Positions 26,046-34,212 are shown, counted from the stretch's first letter. The stretch: 64,000 bases of DNA from Pseudomonadota bacterium (GCA_039193195.1 JBCCWS010000004.1:37908-101907), one strand, 5' to 3'. Translations and numbers: made by a program. Notes: generated from the letters alone by a model not told the origin.

Positions 26046-26091
26046 TGAGCTGGGCATGCCGAGCGCCCTGCGATTAGGCATGCCCAGCTCA
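26046..26091 (+). terminator. perfect hairpin between precursor and maturation genes
   Basis: Fifteen-base-pair perfect inverted repeat (26046-26060 and 26077-26091, arms TGAGCTGGGCATGCC and its complement) with a 16-base loop, 21 bases after the precursor stop and 54 bases before the ATP-grasp gene. There is no T-tract, so it is more likely an attenuator or an mRNA-stabilising or processing element that leaves the precursor in excess over its enzymes, as is common in peptide operons. Confidence 0.7.
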
Positions 26092-26144
26092 CTAGTCGAC
26101 GTCGCGATGCCCTACGCAAGGGGCGGGGGCCGGGGCAGCACAGC

Positions 26145-27140
26145 TTGAGCAAACGTATCCTCATCGTCACCCACTCCGGCGATCTCCACGCCGACCTCGT
26201 CGAACAGCGAATCGCTGAAGCGTCAGCGCCTGCCTTTCGCCTCAACCTCGACACCTTTCCCCGCGACTACGACATCGAGCTCACATTCTCCGAGGGCCGC
26301 TGGCGTGGCCAGCTGCGGGCCGACGGCCAGGAAGCGCTGTCGGTCGACGAGGTGGGGTCGGTGTGGTTGCGTAAGCGAGGGGATTTCGCTTTCGCAGGAG
26401 AGTCGCTGGGCACCCAGGAGCACAGGTACGCTGTGGGCGAAGTCGAACACATCTTGATGGGGCTGCTCCACGGGCTCGACTGCTTCTGGATGAGTCATCC
26501 GCGCGCTTTGCGCGCTGCTGGCTGGAAGGGGGAGCAAATGCTCCGCGCTGCGAGCATGGGCTTTAGGGTGCCGCCATCGCTCGTGACGAACCGGCCGGCG
26601 AGCGTGCGCCAGTTCCATCAGTCTCAGCGTGGGGGCATCGTGTTCAAGTCCATGTCATCACCGCTGCTGGCAGCCGAACGGGTGAGTCACGGGGACCGTG
26701 TCGTCGACGGTATCCCCACAACACCTGTGCGGGAAGACGATTTGGACTTGGCCGGGGCTGTCGTGGTCATGCCGTCATTTTTTCAACAACACGTGCGCAA
26801 GACGCACGAGCTTAGGGTGACCGTCATTGGCAACGAGGTGTTCGCGGCCAAGATTCACTCCCAAGACGATCCGCGTACGGCGGTGGATGTGCGCAACTAC
26901 GCCGCAGAAATCCGTTACGAGGCCGCCGATTTACCTAGCGACCTCCTAGAGCGGTGCCGGGCCTTTGTGCACAGCTACGATCTCACCTACGGTGCGATCG
27001 ATATCATTGTGGACCAGAACGGGGACTACGTGTTCCTGGAGAACAATCCGGGTGGTCAGTACCTCTACGTGGAGCAGCTGGTCCCGCAGCTGCGAATGAC
27101 CGAGGCAGTGGCGACTTGTCTTCTGAGGGGAGCCAGGTGA
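26145..27140 (+). CDS. ATP-grasp RiPP maturase (MvdC/MvdD-like)
   Basis: 331-residue ATP-grasp ligase. The N-terminal domain (KRILIVTHSGDLHADLVEQR, NLDTFPRDYDIELTF, SVWLRKRGDF) has the layout of peptide-modifying enzymes of the microviridin/graspetide type, where this region binds the leader. The C-terminal half carries the ATP-grasp core with metal ligands Asp286 (GAIDII), Glu299 and Asn301 (YVFLENNPGGQYLYVE). Such enzymes activate side-chain carboxylates as acyl phosphates to form ester or amide bonds within the precursor. The start is TTG at 26145. The stop overlaps the next gene's GTG by 4 bases. RimK or glutathione-synthetase-like activity is less likely given the neighbours. Confidence 0.85.
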   Translation: MSKRILIVTHSGDLHADLVEQRIAEASAPAFRLNLDTFPRDYDIELTFSEGRWRGQLRADGQEALSVDEVGSVWLRKRGDFAFAGESLGTQEHRYAVGEVEHILMGLLHGLDCFWMSHPRALRAAGWKGEQMLRAASMGFRVPPSLVTNRPASVRQFHQSQRGGIVFKSMSSPLLAAERVSHGDRVVDGIPTTPVREDDLDLAGAVVVMPSFFQQHVRKTHELRVTVIGNEVFAAKIHSQDDPRTAVDVRNYAAEIRYEAADLPSDLLERCRAFVHSYDLTYGAIDIIVDQNGDYVFLENNPGGQYLYVEQLVPQLRMTEAVATCLLRGAR

Positions 27141-28006
27141 ACGTAGCGCGGAGCTTCCCCGAGCTCGGCGAGCTCGAAGCACGCCTTGAGCATCCTGTCC
27201 TGCTACTCGGCGCGGTTAACTTGGAAATGGACCTGGTCGCCGAGCTCTTCGAACTCGTGCAGACGCTCGAGGGCGGTGATCGGTTGGGGGTGCTCATCTA
27301 CTGTCGCGGCGGTGTCGTCAACGCCGCGCGTCGAGTTGCTCTGCTGCTGCGCGAACGCTTCGAATCGATCACCTTCATCGCGCCGCACTACTGTGCGTCA
27401 GCGGGCACGCTGACGGCCCTGAGCGGCGACCACATCATTGCAAGTCCCGCGTCGATCTTCTCGCCGATCGACCCCCTACTGTCCGGCACCGGGGAGGACG
27501 GTGGCCCGGCGGCGGTCTCCAGTCAGGATGTGCGGTTGTTTAGGGAGATGGCGCAGGTGTGGTTCCACCTGAGCGAGGACGAGCTGCGCGCCCATGCACT
27601 GACCACGATGGCCGAGGCGATGTTTCCGACCACCCTCACGGCCTTTTACCGCACCACTCTGGAGGTCAAGACCATCGCCCACGAGCTGCTGGCACAGCAG
27701 CAACGTGAGCGCTCCGCCGACGAGCGGGACGAGATCGTCGACCGGTTACTATTTCATTACCACTCTCACAACTACGCTATCACCGCGCAGGAACTAACGG
27801 GCCTCGGCCTGTCCGTTTCCCTAGAGGAATCCACCGCACCCGTAAGCTGGGCGCTTGCACGCAAGCTGGGCGCGAGTCTCGGTGCGGGGGCACGCAAAAG
27901 TGAAGATGAGGGCTGGATGGACACCGTAATCGCTACACGCGATCGCGTTCGCTGGCGTCGTGTAGGCCATCCGGGCTTGGGCTTCACCTGGGAGGGAGGT
28001 CGATGA
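27137..28006 (+). CDS. ClpP-fold serine protease, SDH family
   Basis: 289-residue protein of the ClpP/crotonase fold resembling the SDH (serine dehydrogenase) proteinase family. The probable nucleophile is Ser88 in HYCASAGTLTALSGDHI, followed by the family-typical ASPASIFSPIDPLL. The oxyanion loop lies around YCRGGVVNAARR, and the long helical C-terminal half is characteristic. It has no signal peptide, so it is cytosolic. GTG at 27137 overlaps the ATP-grasp stop, with GAGGGG upstream. In this context it may remove the leader peptide (inference). The exporter in this operon lacks a peptidase domain, so a separate protease would be needed. Confidence 0.82.
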   Translation: MNVARSFPELGELEARLEHPVLLLGAVNLEMDLVAELFELVQTLEGGDRLGVLIYCRGGVVNAARRVALLLRERFESITFIAPHYCASAGTLTALSGDHIIASPASIFSPIDPLLSGTGEDGGPAAVSSQDVRLFREMAQVWFHLSEDELRAHALTTMAEAMFPTTLTAFYRTTLEVKTIAHELLAQQQRERSADERDEIVDRLLFHYHSHNYAITAQELTGLGLSVSLEESTAPVSWALARKLGASLGAGARKSEDEGWMDTVIATRDRVRWRRVGHPGLGFTWEGGR

Positions 28007-28548
28007 CCACCGCGTACTATCTGGCCGAGATTGCTCGCCTGTTCGTGGCCATCACGCTCGTGGTCGCGGTGGTCGCTAAGTGCACCTCGATGAAGTCCTT
28101 CACGCTCAGCCTCACTGATCAGTTTCGCGTGCCGGACGCCGCGGGGCCCACAGTGGCGTGGGGCGTTATCGTCGTCGAAGCGGTAGTGGCTAGTGCAATG
28201 CTCACCACGGTTGAAGAGGTGGTGGACTGGGGTGCACGCGCGGCGTTGCTGTTGTTCGCTGTATTCGGCGTGTTGATCGCCGCGGTATTGGCGCGACGCC
28301 AGCCGGTCTACTGCTACTGTTTCGGTGAGGCGACGCAGCCGCTTGGCAGGGCCGACCTGGTTCGAAACCTTAGTCTGGTTGGGGCCTGTGTACTGGCCAT
28401 ACGCCAGGGCGCAGGTGAGGCTTCGCTAGCATTCGGCACCTGGTCGGCACTGGCGGCGGCCGCGCTGATCACCTTCCTGATGAGCGCTCACCTCGCCAAC
28501 GTAGCCCACCTGCTTGCGCCGCCCGCGGAGGGGTCCTCCCTTGGCTGA
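28003..28548 (+). CDS. MauE/DoxX-like membrane protein
   Basis: 181-residue inner-membrane protein with four or five hydrophobic segments and the hallmark Cys motif of MauE-like proteins, here CYCFG (Cys104, Cys106), plus Cys27 in AKCTSMKSF. MauE in methylamine dehydrogenase maturation works together with the thioredoxin-like MauD, apparently in disulfide formation. The same pairing is seen here with the next gene. ATGA overlap with the protease and an 8-base overlap with the thioredoxin gene show tight coupling. It probably channels electrons to or from the thioredoxin-like partner. Confidence 0.82.
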   Translation: MTTAYYLAEIARLFVAITLVVAVVAKCTSMKSFTLSLTDQFRVPDAAGPTVAWGVIVVEAVVASAMLTTVEEVVDWGARAALLLFAVFGVLIAAVLARRQPVYCYCFGEATQPLGRADLVRNLSLVGACVLAIRQGAGEASLAFGTWSALAAAALITFLMSAHLANVAHLLAPPAEGSSLG

Positions 28549-29104
28549 TACGCTGACGACAGCGCTGCTGATCGTACTCATTCCCGCGGTGGCGCTGAAT
28601 CTGTGGCTGACGCTGAGACTGTCCGCTCGCCTTCGTCAGACACTGGCGCGCGAGGCGCCACTGACGTGCACTATCGACGCGCCCGTTCCTGCGTTCTCGG
28701 GTAGCCTATTAGAAGGTGGCACAGCCGTCGACGCCTCGACCCTAGCGGGGCAAGCGAACGTGTTGGTGTTCCTGTCATCCGCCTGCGGCGACTGCCGAAG
28801 CAAGCTGCCTGTTCTCGAGGATCTACTCGAACCCATGAGCGAACACGGCGTTCGCCTGTGGCTGATCTCACAGGAGCCACCCGCGCGCCTGCGCAAGTTC
28901 ATCCAGCGGCCCGTGCTGCGCGAGTGCCTCGTGCGCGTGGACCGGCGGGGCTACCAGCGCCTGAACCCACGGTACGCGGCGCCGTTCTATTTGTTCGTCG
29001 ACGACAGCCAAGTGGTCCGCGCGGGGAACTTCATCGGCGACGAAAACTGGCGAGCATTCGTGGAGCAGATACGAACGTCGCCATCGATTCGGGAGGCCAG
29101 CTAA
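28541..29104 (+). CDS. membrane-anchored thioredoxin-like protein (MauD/TlpA type)
   Basis: 187 residues. One N-terminal membrane helix (TTALLIVLIPAVALNLWLTL) is followed by a thioredoxin/TlpA-like domain in the periplasm with active site Cys82-Gly-Asp-Cys85 (SSACGDCRSKLP) and the cis-Pro region in AAPFYLFVDD. TTG at 28541 is chosen because GGAGGGG precedes it. With the MauE-like protein it forms a two-part thiol redox module, presumably acting on the Cys residues of the exported peptide. Its stop overlaps the start of the ABC exporter (TAATG). Confidence 0.85.
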   Translation: MADTLTTALLIVLIPAVALNLWLTLRLSARLRQTLAREAPLTCTIDAPVPAFSGSLLEGGTAVDASTLAGQANVLVFLSSACGDCRSKLPVLEDLLEPMSEHGVRLWLISQEPPARLRKFIQRPVLRECLVRVDRRGYQRLNPRYAAPFYLFVDDSQVVRAGNFIGDENWRAFVEQIRTSPSIREAS

Positions 29105-30915
29105 TGGTGATGTCGGCGGCGCGCTTACGTCGACAGACTCTGGGCCTCAGTCGCCTGGGACTGCTGGACGAGTTTCGTTGGCCGCTGCTTGGCGGACTTG
29201 CGCTGTTGGTGATCGCATCGGGCGCACAGCTCGCCTATCCGCTAGTGTTCTCGTGGTTCATCGATCAGGTCATCGTCCACCAAGAGCTTGCATGGCTGGG
29301 CTCCGCACTGCTCCTCGGGGCCCTGGCGCTAGCGGTGCAAACGGCGGCGGCGAGCGGGCAGTACTACCTGTTCGCGTCTACCGGATCGAGGATTGTCGCA
29401 ACGCTCCGCAAGCGCCTCTACGCCGCGATGCTACGTCGCGAGATCGCCTTCTTCGACCGAGAGAGCGTTGGCGATCTTACCAATCGCCTCGCCTCCGACG
29501 TGGAGAAGATCCAGTCGACGCTTACGGTCGAGACGGCTCTGTTCGTGCAGACCGCGCTGATGGCAGTGGGCAGCATCACCATGCTGTTAATCCTATCGCC
29601 TCAACTGACTGGGTTAATCATGTTGATCGCGCCAGCGGTAATTCTGTCCGCCCGCTGGATTGGCTCACAGATCAAATCGCACTCCGTGGCGCGCCAGGAC
29701 CGCCTGGCGGCCTGTGCGCAACAAGCGCAGGAGACCCTCTCTAACGTGCGCGTTGTGCACGCCTTTGCGCAACAGGCGAACGAAACTTCTAGGTACGCTG
29801 CCGCGACCGAGATGGCACTCGAGCACTCTCTCGCCTGCAATCGCATGTTCGCGGGCGTGCAGGGGGTCAATGCCCTCGTCCAGGGCGGCGCCTTGCTGAT
29901 CACCCTGTGGTTGGGGGGGCGCATGGTAGCCACTGGCACCATCAGCGTGGGGGATCTCGCCGGCTTCGTCTTGTACGCGAACATGGCGGCCGGCGCGATC
30001 GGCACGCTGAGCACACTGTGGGGTCAATGGATGCAGTCGGTGGGCGCGACCGAGCGCGCGTTTGAGTTGCTACGCGAGGCCCAGGAAGGCGAGGGGAGTG
30101 GATGTGAGAGGGGCCACGCGCGGTCGCTGCGAGCGGCGTCGAGCGGTGGGATCGAGTTTGCGTCCGTCTCCTTCGCTTACCCCACTCGCCCCAAGCATCG
30201 CGCGTTGGCTGACGTGACCCTGTCCGTCGCCCCAGGAGAGAAGGTGGCGTTGATTGGGCCGTCGGGATCGGGCAAGAGCACCGTGGTCAACCTATTGCTC
30301 GGCTTCTATCCCCCGAGCGAAGGGCGCTTGTGTGTCGGCGACATGGAGGTGCGGGACATGGATCTCGCCGCCCTGCGCGCTCGCATTGCGGTGGTGGAGC
30401 AGGAGCCTGTGTTGTTCACCGGTACCATCCGGGAGAACATCACCTACGGTTGCGAGGCGCAGGCGATCGACGAGGAGCGGTTCTTGGCAGCGGCAATCGA
30501 CGCCAACGTGCACAGCTTCGTCTGCGAGCTCCCCGATGGCTATGCAACCCAGGTGGGGCATCGTGGTCTGCAGCTGTCGGGCGGCCAAAAGCAACGCGTC
30601 GCCATCGCTCGAGCATTGCTCACAGACCCTAGCATTCTGATCCTAGACGAGGCGACCAGCGCCCTGGACTCGCAGAGCGAAGGGAAGGTGCAGGCGGCAT
30701 TGGAGCGGCTCATGATCGGGAGGACCACCATCGTGATTGCGCACCGCCTCTCCACAGTGGCACACGTCGATCGCCTCGTGGTAATGGAAGAGGGGCGAAT
30801 CGCGCAGGTGGGAACGCACGAGCAGCTGCTGGCGCAGGGGTCGGGCTTGTACGCACAGCTACTGAGTCGGCAGCGGCTGGCCGATGTTGAGGTGTCGCCG
30901 AGTCGTTGTGCTTGA
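29104..30915 (+). CDS. ABC exporter, fused membrane and ATPase domains
   Basis: 603-residue type IV (ABCB/MsbA-like) exporter half-transporter working as a homodimer. Six transmembrane helices occupy about residues 25-310, with the coupling sequence REIAFFDRESVGDLTNRLASDV. The nucleotide-binding domain has Walker A GPSGSGKSTVVNLL, the signature LSGGQKQRVAIARALL, Walker B ILILDEATSALDSQ and the H-loop VIAHRLSTV. There is no N-terminal C39 peptidase domain, so it does not cleave a leader itself. ATG at 29104 overlaps the thioredoxin stop. It is the last gene of the RiPP operon and probably exports the mature peptide. Confidence 0.92.
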   Translation: MVMSAARLRRQTLGLSRLGLLDEFRWPLLGGLALLVIASGAQLAYPLVFSWFIDQVIVHQELAWLGSALLLGALALAVQTAAASGQYYLFASTGSRIVATLRKRLYAAMLRREIAFFDRESVGDLTNRLASDVEKIQSTLTVETALFVQTALMAVGSITMLLILSPQLTGLIMLIAPAVILSARWIGSQIKSHSVARQDRLAACAQQAQETLSNVRVVHAFAQQANETSRYAAATEMALEHSLACNRMFAGVQGVNALVQGGALLITLWLGGRMVATGTISVGDLAGFVLYANMAAGAIGTLSTLWGQWMQSVGATERAFELLREAQEGEGSGCERGHARSLRAASSGGIEFASVSFAYPTRPKHRALADVTLSVAPGEKVALIGPSGSGKSTVVNLLLGFYPPSEGRLCVGDMEVRDMDLAALRARIAVVEQEPVLFTGTIRENITYGCEAQAIDEERFLAAAIDANVHSFVCELPDGYATQVGHRGLQLSGGQKQRVAIARALLTDPSILILDEATSALDSQSEGKVQAALERLMIGRTTIVIAHRLSTVAHVDRLVVMEEGRIAQVGTHEQLLAQGSGLYAQLLSRQRLADVEVSPSRCA

Positions 30916-30989
30916 ACGCGCACAGCGCGCGGTGGATGGGCAGGCTAGAAACGAGGAGGGCCGTCCTGGAGCGGCCTGGTTCGCAAAGA

Positions 30990-31352
30990 TGGTGGAGGCG
31001 GCGGGAATCGAACCCGCGTCCGCAAGCCCTCTGCCCCGAGCTCTACATGCTTATCTCACCTTTTGATCTCGCGAGCAGCTACCCGATGAGCAGGGAAAAC
31101 CACTAGCCAGTCCAGTAGGGGTTTAACGCGTTTCGCCCTGAACAAACGTTGGCGCGATCCTGTGAAAAATGACTCTCGATTCCACCGCGCACAGGCACGC
31201 GAGGGGCGAAAGGCAATCTACTGTTTTTTAGGCAGCGAGTGCGTAGTTGTCGTCGTTGGCAACTAATCGATTTGCAGCGTATTTATCGAGGCACTCTGCA
31301 CCTCGGCATGCACCCGGAGTTTCGCGACCCACGTCGAAGCCAGGTCGCCCCC
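30990..31352 (-). ncRNA. ssrA: transfer-messenger RNA (tmRNA)
   Basis: 363-nucleotide one-piece tmRNA that rescues stalled ribosomes. The 5' end GGGGGCG (31352-31346) pairs with CGCCTCC near the 3' end to give a 7-bp acceptor stem with one G-U, ending in ACCA with the encoded CCA at 30992-30990. The T-arm reads GGTTCGATTCC. The tag reading frame runs from 31260 to 31231 with stop TAA at 31230-31228 and encodes ANDDNYALAA, a typical gammaproteobacterial tag. Its partner smpB lies upstream on the same strand. Confidence 0.97.
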
Positions 31353-31362
31353 AGTGCCTGCT

Positions 31363-31390
31363 AGCTTAGGGCGCTGCGCACACATTTCAA
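31363..31390 (-). promoter_or_regulatory. putative ssrA promoter
   Basis: On the minus strand TTGAAA (31390-31385), a 16-base spacer and TAAGCT (31368-31363) lie 10 bases before the mature 5' end of tmRNA at 31352. The position fits transcription starting at the mature end. The -10 match is only partial. Confidence 0.45.
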
Positions 31391-31524
31391 GCGTTCGGCC
31401 ACGAGATTGGAGGAGTAGTGGGGTCGGATTGGAGACACCGCAGGGGGTCGCCCACTGCCCGCCGGATCAACGCCAGGACCGGCTTGGCATGAGAAGCATC
31501 TGAGATTAAGCTCTTAAGCTATTG

Positions 31525-32010
31525 TTATCTAGAGATTTTTAGGCGCTCCTTGTCCCGCTGCCAATCTCGGTCCTTTTCCGCTGCTCGCTTGTCGTGTTTC
31601 TTCTTGCCGATCGCAAGCCCAAGTTCCAGCTTTACTTTTCCGTTGTTCCAGTGAAGCTGAAGGGGAACCAGCGTGTATCCCTTGCGCTCAACAGAGCCGA
31701 TTAGGGAGTTGAGTTCCTGTCTGTGCATCAACAGCTTACGCGATCTTCCTGGATCTGGTATCACGTGGCTCGAGGCGGACAGCAGCGGTGAAATGCGTGC
31801 TCCGAACAACCACGCCTCGCCATCCTTGAGCAGCACGTAGCTCTCGGTGATCTGCGCACGCCCCTCGCGGAGGCTCTTCACCTCCCAACCCAGAAGCGAC
31901 AGGCCCGCCTCAAAGCGGCGCTCCACGTGGTAGTCATGGGTGGCGCGCTTGTTGCGCGCAATGACCCGGGACGGCGCCTTCGCGCCCCCTTTGTTTTTCT
32001 TTCCAGCCAT
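31525..32010 (-). CDS. smpB: SsrA-binding protein
   Basis: 161-residue SmpB, the tmRNA partner that delivers it to stalled ribosomes. Conserved beta-barrel segments are present ([79 protein letters not shown]), as is the basic C-terminal tail ([20 protein letters not shown]) that enters the mRNA channel. It is placed just upstream of ssrA on the same strand. Its 5' end is divergent from the sodium symporter gene. Confidence 0.97.
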   Translation of the reverse strand: MAGKKNKGGAKAPSRVIARNKRATHDYHVERRFEAGLSLLGWEVKSLREGRAQITESYVLLKDGEAWLFGARISPLLSASSHVIPDPGRSRKLLMHRQELNSLIGSVERKGYTLVPLQLHWNNGKVKLELGLAIGKKKHDKRAAEKDRDWQRDKERLKISR

Positions 32011-32115
32011 GGCGGAAGTATACGCCGGGCAGCCAGTTGTTACTCCGCAGCAAAAGGCGCAGAATCCGCCGTCACCTGGCTGCGGCCGACACCCACGACA
32101 CTGCCGTCAGGCGTC

Positions 32116-33495
32116 ATGTCTGCAAATTCCCGCACCTCCCTTCAAGGGCTCTGGTCTTCGCGCACCGCCTTCGTGCTTGCGGTCTCCGGGTCGGCAGTCG
32201 GTCTCGGCAACCTCTGGAAGTTTCCATACATTGCCGGCGAGTACGGCGGCGGCGCCTTCGTTTTCTTTTATCTGCTCTGCGTGTTCGCCATCGGCCTGCC
32301 AATGATGGTGTCCGAGGTGATGCTGGGCCGTCGCGGGCGACGCAACCCTATCGCCACCATGCGCTTGCTTGGGGAAGAGGAGGCGAGCAACCACTGGTGG
32401 CGCCTTGTGGGTCTTGCGGGTGTGATCTCCGGGTTCGTGATTCTCTCTTTCTACTCGGTGGTGGCAGGGTGGTCGCTTGAGTACGTCGTGCAAACGGCGC
32501 GCGGGAGCTTCACGGACAGTGAGCCGCAGGTGGTGGCCGCCAGCTTCCAGGCACTTACCGGCGATTGGCCGCGCCTGATCCTTTGGCACACGGTGTTCAT
32601 GGGGATCACGATCTTGATCGTGGCCAATGGCGTCCGCGATGGCCTGGAGCGGGCGGTACGAATCCTCATGCCGCTGCTGCTGCTCTTGCTCTTCATTCTG
32701 GTTAGCTTCGCTGCCAGCACCGGAGAGCTCGGTGAGGCGATTCGCTTTCTGTTCAAGCCCGACTTCAAGCAGTTCAGCGCCGAAGGTGCCCTGGTGGCCT
32801 TGGGGCATGCCTTCTTCACATTGAGCCTCGGCATGGGCGCGGTGATGGCCTACGGCGCCTACCTGCCTAAGGACGCGTCGATTACCGCCACTTCCGTCGC
32901 CGTTGTGATGGTAGATACGCTCGTTGCGCTACTGGCTACCCTGGTGGTGTTTCCTCTGGTATTCGCCTTTGGCTTAGACCCAGCGGCGGGACCTGGGCTC
33001 GTGTTCGAGACCCTACCTCTCGCCTTCGGTCGCATGGAGCTGGGGGCCATGTTTGGCGCCTTCTTCTTCGTGGTGCTGACGACGGCGGCGCTCACCTCGG
33101 CCATCGGCCTGCTAGAGCCGGCAGTGGCGTGGCTTACGGAGACCACGCGCGTACCGCGCGCGTGGGCAACGATCGGCCTAGGCGCGGTGGTCTGGTCACT
33201 CGGCCTGCTGACAATCTTCTCCTTCAACATGCTGGCGGAGGTGCGCTTTTGGCAGGGCACGCTTTACAACAATCTCGAGCACGTAACCGTCAACATTCTG
33301 CTGCCCCTGGTGGGTTTGGCGATCACCTGGTTCGCGAGCTGGGTAATGTGCGGGAACTCCAGCGCCGAGGAGTTGGATGACGACGTCTCGCCTATTGCCT
33401 ACTCGATTTGGCGTTTCCTCGCGCGCTTCGTGGCGCCGGCGGGCGTAGCGATCGTGTTTCTCAACGCGGTCACAACGCCGGGCATCACCACCTGA
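32116..33495 (+). CDS. sodium-dependent symporter, NSS (LeuT-like) family
   Basis: 459-residue inner-membrane sodium symporter of the neurotransmitter:sodium symporter family, likely for an amino acid. ATG at 32116 gives the family start SRTAFVLAVSGSAVGLGNLW, with the TM1 sodium/substrate site, followed by KFPYIAGEYGGGAFVFFYLL and the unwound TM6 region HAFFTLSLGMGAVMAYGAYL. About 12 transmembrane segments are present. The substrate cannot be deduced. It sits between smpB and rnfH, where ratA is usually found. Confidence 0.93.
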   Translation: MSANSRTSLQGLWSSRTAFVLAVSGSAVGLGNLWKFPYIAGEYGGGAFVFFYLLCVFAIGLPMMVSEVMLGRRGRRNPIATMRLLGEEEASNHWWRLVGLAGVISGFVILSFYSVVAGWSLEYVVQTARGSFTDSEPQVVAASFQALTGDWPRLILWHTVFMGITILIVANGVRDGLERAVRILMPLLLLLLFILVSFAASTGELGEAIRFLFKPDFKQFSAEGALVALGHAFFTLSLGMGAVMAYGAYLPKDASITATSVAVVMVDTLVALLATLVVFPLVFAFGLDPAAGPGLVFETLPLAFGRMELGAMFGAFFFVVLTTAALTSAIGLLEPAVAWLTETTRVPRAWATIGLGAVVWSLGLLTIFSFNMLAEVRFWQGTLYNNLEHVTVNILLPLVGLAITWFASWVMCGNSSAEELDDDVSPIAYSIWRFLARFVAPAGVAIVFLNAVTTPGITT

Positions 33496-33507
33496 GCGTG
33501 GGTCGCA

Positions 33508-33840
33508 ATGAGCGAGCAGGAAGAGAAGTTGATCGCCGTGGAGGTCGTATTCGCGCTGCCGGACGTGCAGCACCGCGTCGCGCTCAAACTGCCGAAAGGG
33601 AGTACTGCGCAGGAGGCGGTGGCACGCTCTGGGCTGAAGCAGGCCTTACCCGAGCACGCGATCGAGCGTGCTCCCCTGGGTGTCTACGGGCATCAGATCG
33701 ACGGGGCGATGGTGTTGGCCGACGGCGACCGAGTGGAGATCTACCGCCCTCTGGAGGTGGACCCGAAGAGCAATCGACGACGGCGCGTGGCCTCCGGAGA
33801 GACAATGTCGGGCGGCCAGGTGCGCAAGCCGCGGCGCTGA
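33508..33840 (+). CDS. rnfH: RnfH family ubiquitin-like protein
   Basis: 110-residue small beta-grasp protein (RnfH/RatB family). The core VEVVFALPDVQHRVALKL, the GVYGHQIDGAMVLADGDRVEIYRPLEVDPK segment in two parts, and the basic tail match the family. The role is poorly known. The family is named from rnf operons and, in E. coli, is paired with ratA. It starts 12 bases after the symporter stop and is convergent with bamE. Confidence 0.88.
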   Translation: MSEQEEKLIAVEVVFALPDVQHRVALKLPKGSTAQEAVARSGLKQALPEHAIERAPLGVYGHQIDGAMVLADGDRVEIYRPLEVDPKSNRRRRVASGETMSGGQVRKPRR

Positions 33841-33849
33841 CACGACAGA

Positions 33850-34212
33850 TCAGCCCTTGGGGTCGGTGAAGCGCTCGACGTTGCTCACACGATCGTCCTC
33901 GAAGTAGACCACGAAGTGGCCTTGCTCAACGCGTCGGCGGCGTCCGCTGATGACGTAATACAAATAGTCCCAACGCTCGGCGTGGAAGGGGTCTTCGATC
34001 ATCGGCGTGCCCAGCAGGAATTGCACCTGTTTGCGCGACATCTGCATTTCCACCTGGTTGATCAGCTCCTCATCCAGGAAGTTGCCCTGCTGGATGGTGA
34101 TGCGGTAGGCGCAACCCTGCAGCAGGAGCAGCGCTAGTGCCGCGCCGAAGGCGATTGCCGCGGGGCGAGACCGGTGCTCGCTTCGCGGAAAGTGGGACAG
34201 TCGGTCGTTCAT
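33850..34212 (-). CDS. bamE: outer-membrane assembly lipoprotein BamE
   Basis: 120-residue BamE (SmpA/OmlA), the small lipoprotein of the BAM complex that inserts beta-barrel proteins into the outer membrane. The lipoprotein signal ends ALLLLQGC, followed by AYRITIQQGNFLDEELINQV, MSRKQVQFLLGTPMIEDPF and RWDYLYYV, all family hallmarks. ATG at 34212 is chosen over the longer in-frame start at 34308. It lies downstream of recN on the same strand. No fur gene is found in the 270 bases between them. Confidence 0.93.
   Translation of the reverse strand: MNDRLSHFPRSEHRSRPAAIAFGAALALLLLQGCAYRITIQQGNFLDEELINQVEMQMSRKQVQFLLGTPMIEDPFHAERWDYLYYVISGRRRRVEQGHFVVYFEDDRVSNVERFTDPKG

Noticed and set aside
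26145..27140. ATP-grasp gene as RimK or glutathione synthetase
   Set aside because: The N-terminal domain and the peptide, protease and exporter neighbours fit the MvdC/MvdD RiPP group better.
30990..31030. tRNA-Ala-like 3' end
   Set aside because: It is the tRNA-like end of tmRNA: the matching 5' half is 320 bases away and a tag ORF lies between.
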